From an uncultured Bacilli bacterium (GTDB taxonomy: Bacteria > Bacillota_I > Bacilli_A > RF39 > UBA660), in contig CALVXM010000013.1 in NCBI GenBank assembly GCA_944371305.1, positions 1 to 33,929 of the forward strand: a stretch of DNA of 33,929 nt, given 5' to 3'. The notes under the pieces are model-generated. The model saw only the letters and a program-made list of their open reading frames with translations, did no database searches and was not told the origin of the DNA. Position numbers and translations under genes: made by a program. The first letter of the stretch is position 1; every line of letters starts with the position of its first letter. Shown piece after piece: positions 16,817 to 24,037 of this stretch.

Positions 16817-17746
16817 ATGGATGAATTGTTATTTAAGCTACTAAAAAAAGAAACTACAATCGATACATTAAAAACGGAGTTAAAACTTAATAATTATCAA
16901 CTAACTTTGAAACTTAATGCTTTAAAAAATAAAGGTTATACGATATATAGAAAAAATTATTATGATTTACCGAGTTATCATTTAGCTAGTTCTCAAGTTA
17001 TTAAAAATACAATGTATACGCCAATTTTTATTCAAGGAGGAAAGGTTAGATTTTTATTGATAAGTGATACCCATTTATGCCATGTTAATGATAGGGTAGA
17101 TTTACTTGAAAATACTTATGATTATGCCTTAAAAAATGATATAAAAGGAATAATTCACGCCGGTGGTTTGATTGAAGGAAATAGTGAAGTTGTGGATAAT
17201 CACGAAAATATAGTAAAAAATTCTTCTGCTTTATAGCAAGCTAAGTATGTTGTAAAAAATTATCCTAGGGATAATACTATTACTAACTATATTTTACTTG
17301 GAAACCATGATAGTACTACATTAAATTATTCAGGATTTGACATTTCAAAATTTATTGCTTCTAAGCGTTTAGATATGGTATTTACTGGTTATAGAATATC
17401 TAATTTGAAAATTAATAATGACTTTATAGCTATTCATCATCCATTTTTTAAAAGAAATAATCATTATTATGATCAAGAAATTAATAGCGATTTTGTGACT
17501 AAAAAAAATATTCCTTCTTTAATAATAAGAGGTCATTTGCATAATAGTAGTTTATATAGTTTTGATAAATCGTTGGTTATATGTGTTCCTGCTTTATATG
17601 ATAAACAAAATATGATAAAAGGAGCATGGGATGTAGAATTAACATTTGATCATAATGGTAAAATTAATAATTTAGAACTTCGACCATTATTGGTCGAACC
17701 CAAAGTAGTTCCTGTTACTAAAATATTAAAAAAAATAAAAAATTAA
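16817..17746 (+). pseudogene. Metallophosphoesterase, interrupted by an in-frame amber stop
   Basis: One continuous frame of about 309 residues is broken by TAG at 17234-17236 (codon 140). Residues 1-75 look like a winged-helix N-terminal domain, followed by a calcineurin-like phosphoesterase domain. Metal-site motifs found on both sides of the stop and in the same frame are D84-T-H86, G162-N-H-D, a mid-region HH (IAIHHPF) and G239-H-L-H242. The usual GDxx[DN] motif reads HAGGLIEG, with Gly117 where the metal-bridging Asp belongs (GGT for GAT). TAG is an ordinary stop elsewhere in the window. No good ribosome site precedes the ATG. The stop plus the loss of a catalytic residue make an inactive gene likely; a reading error could explain the stop but not both changes. 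Confidence 0.8.
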
Positions 17747-17796
17747 TAATTTGTATTTTTGGTGAAAATGTGGTTAATTTAAAAATAAAATTTTAA

Positions 17797-17809
17797 AATG
17801 TGGTATAAT
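17797..17809 (+). promoter_or_regulatory. Putative extended -10 promoter of the arylsulfotransferase gene
   Basis: TGGTATAAT (TATAAT at 17804-17809) is an extended -10 box with no clear -35. It lies 17 bases before the GTG start, with AGGTGAT as ribosome site between. Confidence 0.55.
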
Positions 17810-17826
17810 TAAATTAGGTGATTATA

Positions 17827-19758
17827 GTGAAAAAGTTATGGATTTTAATTATTCCAGTAGGAATTATTGCTTTTTTAAGTTTTATTTATTTTCAATCTGT
17901 TAAAAGTTCAGAAAGTGTTTTAGAAAAAGAAAGTTTAGTTGCAACACAAAATGAATTAGAGAAAAAATTTGTAAGTCAAGGTTATAGTATTGAGAATCCT
18001 AATGTTATTTTAAATCCTTATGAAATTTCTCCTCTTACGGCTTTGGTTATTTTTGAGACGGAAGAAGAAGTTGCACCAACTATTGTAATAAAAGGTAAAG
18101 ATGAAAATACTACTTTTACTCATCAATTTGCGCCTAGTAAAACGCATTTTTTACCAATTTATGGGTTATATTCTGATTATGATAACGAGGTAGTAATTAA
18201 ATATGATGATATTGAGAAAACAATAAATATAAAAACAGACAAATTACCAGATGATTTTATTTTACCAACTAAAGTAAGTGCTGATAAAGATAAATTAGGT
18301 AATGATTTATATTTTTTCTCACCATCCAGTCAGGGTTATACATGTGCTTATGATATAAATGGTGATGTTAGGTGGTATCTTAGCAGTTATGCTTTGTGGG
18401 AAATTAATCGTTTAAATAATGGTCATTTATTGGTAAGTACTGAAAGATTAGTTAATCCACCATATTATATGTCGGGTTTATATGAAATGGATTTGTTAGG
18501 AAAAATTTATACCGAATATAGTTTAGAAGGAGGATATCATCATGACTATTTCGAAATGAACAATGGTAATATTTTAGTTGCAAGTAATGATTTTAACAAT
18601 AGTCATGGTACAGTTGAAGATTATATTGTGGAAATTGATAGAGATACTGGTGACATCGTTAAAACTTTTGATTTAAAAAATATTTTAAATATGAATGATG
18701 GTAAAAGTGAAAATTGGATAGAATATGATTGGTTTCATAATAATTCCGTTTGGTATGATGAAAAAACTAATTCAATTACTTTATCTGGTCGTCATCAGGA
18801 TGCTATTGTTAATATCGATTACGAAACTGGAAAATTAAATTGGATAATTGGTGATCCAACTAATTGGAGTAGCGAATATCAAAAATATTTCTTTACACCA
18901 ATTGGAGATGATTTTGAATGGCAATGGAGTCAACACGCTGCCATGATTACACCAGAAGGTTATATTTTTGTTTTAGACAATGGTAATAATAAATCTAAAA
19001 TAAAAGAGGAATATGTTCCTGCTAGTGAGAGTTATACAAGAGGTGTCATGTATAAAATTGATACTGACAAAATGACAATTGAGCAAATGTGGCAGTATGG
19101 GAAAGAAAGAGGAAGTTCTTATTATTCACCTTATATTTCTGATGTTGATTATCTAGCTAAAGATCATTATATTGTTCATTCTGGTGGTATATCTTATAAA
19201 GATGGTGAAGTATCAAATCAACCGGCGGGATTGGTTGAAGCTGATAGATTAAATAGTATCACAACAGAGTTGTTAGATGATGAGGTTATATTTGAAATAG
19301 AGTTGCCAACTAATAATTATCGAGTTGAGAAAATGGCTTTGTATAATAACGATAATTATGAGAAAAAAACTGCTGTTAATTTAGGAAGTTTAGGTCAAAC
19401 AGAATTCTCTAAAAATATTTCTTTAATTTTCAATGCTAAAAAACTAGATAATGAATATTATAGTCATGATATTAGTTTTACAAAGGAATACGATCGTTTA
19501 GTAGTAACAGGTACTTTTAAAAGAGGAACAGAAGTTGAAGTAATCTTATATCAAAATTTATTAGCCAACAACTATGAATGGCGAATAAGTACCACACCTT
19601 ATACTGCTTTATGTTTAAATATTTTTGAAGAAGAAGAAAATGAAAAGGGACTTACAACTAGTAAATATATAAACCAAGAAGGATTAAAAGGTAGATATTC
19701 AATTTATATCAAAATAGATGGCGTTTTGTATAAAACGGATAAGTATGTAGAATTTTAA
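17827..19758 (+). CDS. Membrane-anchored arylsulfotransferase (ASST) family protein
   Basis: ASST enzymes transfer sulfate from one phenolic sulfate ester to another phenol without PAPS, through a sulfo-histidine. The 643-residue protein starts at GTG 17827 after AGGTGAT. Residues ~4-24 are an uncleaved signal anchor, so the body is extracellular. A beta-rich N-terminal domain is followed by a propeller with the family histidine-containing blades: GGYHHDYFEMNNGNIL, then DWFHNNSVWYDE, LSGRHQDAIVNIDYETGKLNWIIGD (read in parts) and WQWSQHAAMITPEG. Two cysteines are present (about residues 173 and 596). The next gene encodes a thioredoxin-like protein three bases away. The true acceptor and donor are unknown; some family members may not be sulfotransferases. 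Confidence 0.82.
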   Translation: MKKLWILIIPVGIIAFLSFIYFQSVKSSESVLEKESLVATQNELEKKFVSQGYSIENPNVILNPYEISPLTALVIFETEEEVAPTIVIKGKDENTTFTHQFAPSKTHFLPIYGLYSDYDNEVVIKYDDIEKTINIKTDKLPDDFILPTKVSADKDKLGNDLYFFSPSSQGYTCAYDINGDVRWYLSSYALWEINRLNNGHLLVSTERLVNPPYYMSGLYEMDLLGKIYTEYSLEGGYHHDYFEMNNGNILVASNDFNNSHGTVEDYIVEIDRDTGDIVKTFDLKNILNMNDGKSENWIEYDWFHNNSVWYDEKTNSITLSGRHQDAIVNIDYETGKLNWIIGDPTNWSSEYQKYFFTPIGDDFEWQWSQHAAMITPEGYIFVLDNGNNKSKIKEEYVPASESYTRGVMYKIDTDKMTIEQMWQYGKERGSSYYSPYISDVDYLAKDHYIVHSGGISYKDGEVSNQPAGLVEADRLNSITTELLDDEVIFEIELPTNNYRVEKMALYNNDNYEKKTAVNLGSLGQTEFSKNISLIFNAKKLDNEYYSHDISFTKEYDRLVVTGTFKRGTEVEVILYQNLLANNYEWRISTTPYTALCLNIFEEEENEKGLTTSKYINQEGLKGRYSIYIKIDGVLYKTDKYVEF

Positions 19759-19761
19759 AAA

Positions 19762-20235
19762 ATGAAAAAAAATTTAAGTTTAATTATAAGTTTTATTACA
19801 TTAATTTTGTTAACAGTTATATTAATAGTTGTGGTAAACAAAAAAGAAAAAAGCGTAATTCCAATCGAAAAATCACAAAATGAAGTAGAAAAGGTAGTTA
19901 ATGAAAAACCTAATATTTATTTGTTTTGGGGTGATGGTTGTGGTGCTTGTCGTAATTTGAAAGCTTATTTACAAGAATTAGATAAGGAAATAGGTAGAAA
20001 TTATAATTTAATATTATATGAAATTTGGTATAATGATGATAATCGCACATTAATGGAACAAGTTAGTAAACAATTAAATGAAACTAATCATGCTGTACCT
20101 TATTTAATAATTGGTGATGAATCAATTGTAGGTTTTAATAATAATTCTAAAGATTATATTAAAAAGAAGATAATAGAATTTTATACTAGTAATAATTATT
20201 TTGACATAATGGATCAAATAAAATCCGAAGATTAA
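19762..20235 (+). CDS. Membrane-anchored thioredoxin-like protein
   Basis: A 157-residue protein with an N-terminal membrane anchor (residues ~5-26, LSLIISFITLILLTVILIVV) and a thioredoxin fold outside. The active-site motif is C60-G-A-C63 in YLFWGDGCGACRNLKAYL, and a cis-proline-like segment AVPYLIIGDESIVGF follows. It could reduce, oxidise or isomerise disulfides at the cell surface; the sequence does not tell which. It begins 3 bases after the arylsulfotransferase stop and has no separate ribosome site, so translation is probably coupled. The pairing recalls AssT with DsbL/DsbI in enterobacteria. Confidence 0.85.
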   Translation: MKKNLSLIISFITLILLTVILIVVVNKKEKSVIPIEKSQNEVEKVVNEKPNIYLFWGDGCGACRNLKAYLQELDKEIGRNYNLILYEIWYNDDNRTLMEQVSKQLNETNHAVPYLIIGDESIVGFNNNSKDYIKKKIIEFYTSNNYFDIMDQIKSED

Positions 20236-20251
20236 ATTCTTCGGATTTATT
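20221..20251. terminator. Bidirectional hairpin terminator between convergent genes
   Basis: AAATCCGAAGA (20221-20231) pairs perfectly with TCTTCGGATTT (20238-20248) around a 6-base loop. The T-runs are short and interrupted on both strands, so termination may be imperfect. It overlaps the ends of both neighbouring genes. Confidence 0.75.
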
Positions 20252-21521
20252 CGTATTGAAATTTAAACGAAACTTCAATTTTAATAGATTTATCATTAGA
20301 TAATTCTTCATAAGATTTTCCTAATTTATTTTCTAATTCTTCTAATGTAACTGGATTATCAAACATTGGATAAGAATAGATATCATATTTAATTAAGTAT
20401 CTTGAGTAAGTATCAGTTCTTTCCTCACGGTAACTTTTATTAGAATTATTTAGCTCACTTTCGTCCCTAAAACCACTCCAATTAGTATAAGTTAAAGTTT
20501 CTTCATCTTTATAGTTATAACCGCTTGGTTTAGAAGAACTGTAGCTACTATAAATTCTTTTTGTATTACCATTATACCAACGCCATACATCTTCAGTATA
20601 GGCGTACATTGGCGCTGATAATGTAGTATCTTTTTTATATTCAGTACCTGGAGAATCTGGTGAATATTCACCGTTGTTCCAATAAATTTTTGTCTCACCA
20701 TCTTCAGCTAAGTAATACCAACGATATCCGATAGTGGATTTAATATGGCGGTAATCATATTCTTCGGGATAATTTAAACTCCATTCTGTTTGTTCAGTAG
20801 TGGTTTTAGTAGATTCATCTTTTTTTGAATAACCATCAGGTTTAGTTGAACTAAAATCACTATATTTTATATTGTTTTTATACCAACGCCATCTTTTATC
20901 ACGATGAGAATAATAAGTTTTAGTTTCTCTTACATATTCTGTTATAACAGCATTTTTAGGAACTTGTGGTAAATATCTTTCATCAAGTGGTAATAAGACA
21001 CCATTAGTTTCTTCAGTACTTATATCTTCACTCGGATAAAAGTTTGTCCATTTAGAATTGTAAGAATCAACCTCATAATAATTAAAATAAGCGTTTACTT
21101 TAACATTTTTATTTTCTTCGTATTTATCAGTTTCATTTTTGAAATCTTTAGTTGTACAGTAATCAGCATTTTCAATATCTAAAGTTTTAATAAATTCATC
21201 ATTATATTTTGTATAAGTAACTGTTCCACTAATCATATAATCTTTGAATACAATTCCATCTTCTAAATCAGCTAGATTAATTACCTGGTTAGTTCCATTT
21301 AAAGTTGGCCATAATTTGTTTTCTTCTACGTAAGCATCCGTTTTGGCTAGTATTTCTTCTCTTAAATTATTACATGTCCTATTTTTATTACCTTTAATTA
21401 CACTTGATACGATAAAAAAGATAACTAAGACAGCAAAAATTATAACTAAAATTCCTATAATATTTTTTTTGCTTAAATTATTAATCTTTATTTTGGAAAA
21501 TATTTCTTTAACTTTTTCCAT
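20247..21521 (-). CDS. Membrane-anchored protein with aromatic RWY repeats
   Basis: A 424-residue protein of unknown function. A basic N-terminus is followed by one span at residues ~21-42 (IIGILVIIFAVLVIFFIVSS), which places the rest outside. The first outer part has a likely disulfide pair (TCNN, DYCTT). From about residue 200 there are three imperfect repeats: RDKRWRWYKNNIKYSDFS..KPDGYSKKDE, IGYRWYYLAEDGETKIYW (more diverged) and EDVWRWYNGNTKRIYSSYS..KPSGYNYKDE. Each has an R-W-Y core and the two outer ones a KP[DS]GY-x-KDE end. Such Trp/Tyr-rich surface repeats suggest cell-wall or carbohydrate binding, but no family is recognised. It is alone on the minus strand with its own promoter. 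Confidence 0.75.
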   Translation of the reverse strand: MEKVKEIFSKIKINNLSKKNIIGILVIIFAVLVIFFIVSSVIKGNKNRTCNNLREEILAKTDAYVEENKLWPTLNGTNQVINLADLEDGIVFKDYMISGTVTYTKYNDEFIKTLDIENADYCTTKDFKNETDKYEENKNVKVNAYFNYYEVDSYNSKWTNFYPSEDISTEETNGVLLPLDERYLPQVPKNAVITEYVRETKTYYSHRDKRWRWYKNNIKYSDFSSTKPDGYSKKDESTKTTTEQTEWSLNYPEEYDYRHIKSTIGYRWYYLAEDGETKIYWNNGEYSPDSPGTEYKKDTTLSAPMYAYTEDVWRWYNGNTKRIYSSYSSSKPSGYNYKDEETLTYTNWSGFRDESELNNSNKSYREERTDTYSRYLIKYDIYSYPMFDNPVTLEELENKLGKSYEELSNDKSIKIEVSFKFQYE

Positions 21522-21539
21522 TTATTCCACCTCATTATT

Positions 21540-21548
21540 ATTATAACA
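21540..21548 (-). promoter_or_regulatory. Extended -10 promoter of the minus-strand repeat protein gene
   Basis: On the minus strand TGTTATAAT is an extended -10 box about 19 bases before the ATG, with GAGGTGG as ribosome site. No good -35 is seen. Confidence 0.55.
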
Positions 21549-21556
21549 TATTACAT

Positions 21557-21585
21557 GGACATTTTTTAAATAATTCGCATAAAAT
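21557..21585 (+). promoter_or_regulatory. Putative sigmaE-type promoter of ylbD-ylbE
   Basis: GGACATT (21557-21563), a 14-base spacer and CATAAAAT (21578-21585). The mother-cell sigmaE consensus is GKATATT, 14 bases, CATAnAnT, so one -35 base differs. A sigmaA reading (TGGACA, 17 bases, ATAAAA) is poor. The AT-rich background makes this a prediction only. Confidence 0.45.
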
Positions 21586-21601
21586 ATATTAGGTGATTAT
21601 C

Positions 21602-21964
21602 ATGACTAAGATAGATAATTTTAAAGAATTTGTTAGAAAAAATCCTAAATTAGTTAAATTTGTTAAAAATGGTGATAGTTCCTGGCAGAAATTTTATGAA
21701 ATATATGATTTATATGGTGAGGATAAAGAAATTTGGAAGGATTATTTAGAAGTTAGAAAAGAAGCTGCTGTTGCTACTGCATCTACTATTGGTGTTAGCG
21801 AGGTTTTTAATTGGTTGAAAAATATTAATTTGGATAGTGTTCAATCTGGTGTTACTAATTTACAAAAGGTCTTAGGTTTAGTTCAAGATTTTTCTTCTAA
21901 AGATGATAATAAACCTAATAAAGAATATAAACCTAGACCGATATATAAACATTTTGAGGATTAA
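21602..21964 (+). CDS. ylbD: YlbD-like putative spore coat protein
   Basis: A 120-residue protein matching the YlbD family, annotated in Bacillus as a putative coat protein. The family's N-terminal pattern is plain: FKEFVRKNPKLVKFVKNGDS, then SWQKFYEIYDLYGEDKEIWKDY. The middle (STIGVSEVFNWLKNINLDSVQSG) is a predicted helical pair and the tail is proline- and lysine-rich. The start is ATG 21602 behind TTAGGTGATTATC; a slightly longer in-frame reading has no ribosome site. The stop overlaps the ylbE start by one base, and ylbD-ylbE adjacency is conserved in Bacillus. Its molecular role is not established. Confidence 0.8.
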   Translation: MTKIDNFKEFVRKNPKLVKFVKNGDSSWQKFYEIYDLYGEDKEIWKDYLEVRKEAAVATASTIGVSEVFNWLKNINLDSVQSGVTNLQKVLGLVQDFSSKDDNKPNKEYKPRPIYKHFED

Positions 21965-22185
21965 TGAATTTAACTATACAATATAGATTAAAAACTAATC
22001 GTAATTACATAAGATTTTTAAGAGAAAATTCTCATTGGTATAAGTTTTTAAATCGTAGTGATAGTTATTTTAAAGATTTTGATAATGAGATGAAAGTAAT
22101 TTATCAATTAAGACCGACTGATAAAATTAGTAAAGCAATTGATACGTTTGATATGATTCAAACAGTTCTCTCGTCTATGAAATAA
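21964..22185 (+). CDS. ylbE: YlbE-like protein
   Basis: A 73-residue protein resembling the YlbE-like family. The pattern YRLKTNRNYIRFLRENSHWYKFLNRSDS (read in parts) parallels the family's 'L-R-x-F-L-R-x-x-P-x-W-Y-x-x-L-x-R' region. A C-terminal amphipathic helix (AIDTFDMIQTVLSSMK) follows. It is translationally coupled to ylbD. The partnership and likely sporulation setting are by analogy with Bacillus; no biochemical role is known. Confidence 0.78.
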   Translation: MNLTIQYRLKTNRNYIRFLRENSHWYKFLNRSDSYFKDFDNEMKVIYQLRPTDKISKAIDTFDMIQTVLSSMK

Positions 22186-22186
22186 G

Positions 22187-22207
22187 GAAGATTAATCTTC
22201 TTTTTTT
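22187..22207 (+). terminator. Weak intrinsic terminator of ylbD-ylbE
   Basis: GAAGA (22187-22191) pairs with TCTTC (22196-22200) around TTAA, followed by seven T. Confidence 0.6.
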
Positions 22208-22229
22208 ATTTTTTTTCATAAACTAAATC

Positions 22230-22258
22230 TTGTTTTTAAATTTTATTTATTATATAAT
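22230..22258 (+). promoter_or_regulatory. SigmaA promoter ahead of the small ORF/RNA
   Basis: TTGTTT (22230-22235), a 17-base spacer and a perfect TATAAT (22253-22258). Predicted start near 22265. Confidence 0.7.
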
Positions 22259-22285
22259 TGAAATATAGAAAGTAGGTGTAGTTAG

Positions 22286-22423
22286 ATGTTAGGAAATAAG
22301 GTAACACCCAAATTAGCCAATAGTACACATGGGGGCGGCTTAACTCTTTATAGATTAAAATATTATTTGCTTAATTTAAAAATAAAAGAAATACCTCACA
22401 TTAAAAATGTTACATATTATTAA
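22286..22423 (+). CDS. Small ORF of 45 codons, unrecognised (or structured RNA)
   Basis: A short frame starting MLGNKVTPKLANSTHGGG and ending IKNVTYY, 45 residues, basic and without a membrane span. It has a strong promoter, an AGGTG ribosome site seven bases before the ATG and a clean stop. The same stretch is notably G/C-rich for the region (GGGGGCGGCT) and can form short stems: GGTGT (22275-22279) with ACACC (22304-22308), and AGCC (22315-22318) with GGCT (22337-22340). The first would cover the ribosome site. It may therefore be a leader RNA, a regulated small protein, or both. It sits alone in the 330-base gap between ylbE and the prepilin gene. Confidence 0.45.
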   Translation: MLGNKVTPKLANSTHGGGLTLYRLKYYLLNLKIKEIPHIKNVTYY

Positions 22424-22432
22424 AAAAGATAA

Positions 22433-22461
22433 TTGACTTATAATTTAATATGAGTTAAAAT
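22433..22461 (+). promoter_or_regulatory. SigmaA promoter of the prepilin-DUF6273 gene
   Basis: TTGACT (22433-22438), a 17-base spacer and TAAAAT (22456-22461), about 57 bases before the ATG. Confidence 0.65.
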
Positions 22462-22518
22462 TAAAATATAAATTAAATAATATGGATATAAGACATAATA
22501 GAAGTGAGGAGAAAGTTT

Positions 22519-23655
22519 ATGGAGAAAAGAGGATTTACATTAATTGAATTATTAGCGGTAATAATTATATTAGCGATAATAGCTCTTATTGCCACTCCAA
22601 TTATCTTAAATGTGATTGAGGATGCAAGAAAGAGTGCAGGAAAATCAGAAGCAAGTATGATATTAAGTGGCATTAATAACTATTGTGCAACATCAGCAAT
22701 GAAATCACAATTAGATGAGACAGAAGATATATGTGCTGATGGAGTAACACCTGATGAAGTAAGTGAAATGGTCAGTATAGGAAATGCTGAAGTATTAGAA
22801 GTAGAATACAGTAATGGTAAAGTAACAAAATTAAAAGTAAAAAGTAATAATTATGAAATAGAGTTACAACCAGACGGAAGTTTTAGTATAAATGGCAAAG
22901 TAACAGATTTGCCGAAAGAACCAGAATCATTTGCTAATGATTCATGGGCGACAATAGTAAATGCCGTTAAAAATGATAATACTAGTAAATACCAAGTTGG
23001 TGATACTAAAGAAGTAATCTTAACTGGCTATCAAAATGGTGATGAAGCAACATTTACAGTAAGAATAGCAAATAATTCAACTCCAGAAGAATGTGATGGC
23101 ACAGATTTTTCGCAAACAGCATGTGGGTTTGTAATTGAATTTGTTGATGTTATAACAACGCATAATATGAACTCAACATCTACAAATAGAGGAGGATATC
23201 CCGCTAGTGCAATGTATAGATTTTTGCGAGATGATATATATAATGCGTTACCGGAAGATTTAAAAAATGTAATAGTAGATACAAAAGTGGTATCCAGTTA
23301 TTCTGCTAAAGAATCAGTAAAAGCTAATTTTATTTCAACTGATAAATTATATTTGTTAGCAACAAAAGAAATATGGGGAAATAGCGATGCAAGTAGTACT
23401 ATAAATGAGGATACTAGTAAAGATAGTACAAGGCAGTTAGATTATTATGAAGATAATGGTGTTAGTGCTACTGTTAATCGTGATAAAGCAGTAAAAAATT
23501 ATCAAGGAGAAAAAATTGATTTGTGGACACGTTCTTGCGCTTATGACTATTATGACGGTGCTTCCAGTTTCTTTTATGTTGCAACTTCTGGTGTTGGAAC
23601 GTACAATTGGGCTAGATTCACATATGGAGTGGCTCCAGCTTTCCGAGTAGGGTAA
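22519..23655 (+). CDS. Type IV prepilin-like protein fused to a DUF6273 domain
   Basis: A 378-residue surface protein. Residues 1-6 plus GFTLIELLAVIIILAIIAL are a classic class III/type IV prepilin leader and helix, cut by a prepilin peptidase before Phe. Residues ~35-125 are a short pilin head (NNYCATSAMK...DICADGV gives a likely disulfide). From about residue 140 to the end is a DUF6273 domain: SWATIVNAVKND, YQVGDTKEVILTGYQ, then ITTHNMNSTSTNRGGYPAS, STDKLYLLATKEIWG, LWTRSCAYDYYDGAS and the terminal YGVAPAFRV. The start is ATG 22519 behind GTGAGGAG. Its N-terminal ~110 residues are nearly the same as the short prepilin at 32145, but with different, A-ending codons. A pilus-tip adhesin role is inference. 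Confidence 0.85.
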   Translation: MEKRGFTLIELLAVIIILAIIALIATPIILNVIEDARKSAGKSEASMILSGINNYCATSAMKSQLDETEDICADGVTPDEVSEMVSIGNAEVLEVEYSNGKVTKLKVKSNNYEIELQPDGSFSINGKVTDLPKEPESFANDSWATIVNAVKNDNTSKYQVGDTKEVILTGYQNGDEATFTVRIANNSTPEECDGTDFSQTACGFVIEFVDVITTHNMNSTSTNRGGYPASAMYRFLRDDIYNALPEDLKNVIVDTKVVSSYSAKESVKANFISTDKLYLLATKEIWGNSDASSTINEDTSKDSTRQLDYYEDNGVSATVNRDKAVKNYQGEKIDLWTRSCAYDYYDGASSFFYVATSGVGTYNWARFTYGVAPAFRVG

Positions 23656-23711
23656 CCATTACATTTTAAAAAGTGCTTGAAATCAAGACGTGAACTATTT
23701 AGATATAAACT

Positions 23712-23739
23712 AACAGTATACATATGTGTACTGTTTTTT
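23712..23739 (+). terminator. Intrinsic terminator of the prepilin-DUF6273 gene
   Basis: AACAGTATAC (23712-23721) pairs with GTGTACTGTT (23726-23735, one G-U pair) around ATAT, followed by a T-run. Confidence 0.82.
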
Positions 23740-23793
23740 GTTGTTTTAATACTAATTACTTAACAATATTAATAAAATTATATAGGTGATAAA

Positions 23794-24033
23794 ATGGGAT
23801 TATTAAGAAAATTTGAAAATCTTGTTTTAGAAAATGAATTTAAAATTAATTATATTAGTAATTGCTTAAATATTGTTAATTACTTAGATATAAGTCATTT
23901 TGATAATAATAAAATTATGGTTAATTACAAAGATGGAATTGTTACTGTTTTAGGTAAAAATTTAGTTGTATCACGATTAGTTAGTGATGAATTATTGATA
24001 GAAGGTAGTATTGATAAAATAGAATTTAGGTGA
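23794..24033 (+). CDS. yqfC: YabP/YqfC-family sporulation protein
   Basis: A 79-residue member of the YabP/YqfC family. The C-terminal half is diagnostic: DGIVTVLGKNLVVSRLVSDELLIEGSIDKIEF (read in parts). YqfC is made under sigmaE in Bacillus and is needed, with YqfD, for normal spore formation in related species; its mechanism is unknown. At 79 residues it is slightly shorter than the Bacillus protein. The ATG follows ATAGGTGAT. The yqfD start lies 4 bases downstream, the order conserved from Bacillus to Clostridia. Confidence 0.88.
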   Translation: MGLLRKFENLVLENEFKINYISNCLNIVNYLDISHFDNNKIMVNYKDGIVTVLGKNLVVSRLVSDELLIEGSIDKIEFR

Positions 24034-24037
24034 AATT

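Noticed and set aside
17234-17236. Amber recoding (TAG read as an amino acid) in the metallophosphoesterase
   Set aside because: TAG is an ordinary stop at 2437 (HD gene), 15196 (spoVAC), 27640 (yqzL) and 32520 (prepilin), and the same gene has lost a metal-binding Asp. A pseudogene is simpler.
22271-22345. Known riboswitch (for example c-di-GMP) ahead of the prepilin gene
   Set aside because: The conserved bases of c-di-GMP-I/II classes could not be matched; only short generic stems are seen, so it is reported as an unassigned element.
23520-23655. C-terminal W-T-R-S...PAFRV end of the DUF6273 protein as a diversity-generating retroelement variable region
   Set aside because: No reverse transcriptase, accessory gene or template repeat is visible in the window, and this ending is usual for DUF6273 proteins. 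Only a genome-wide search could revive the idea.
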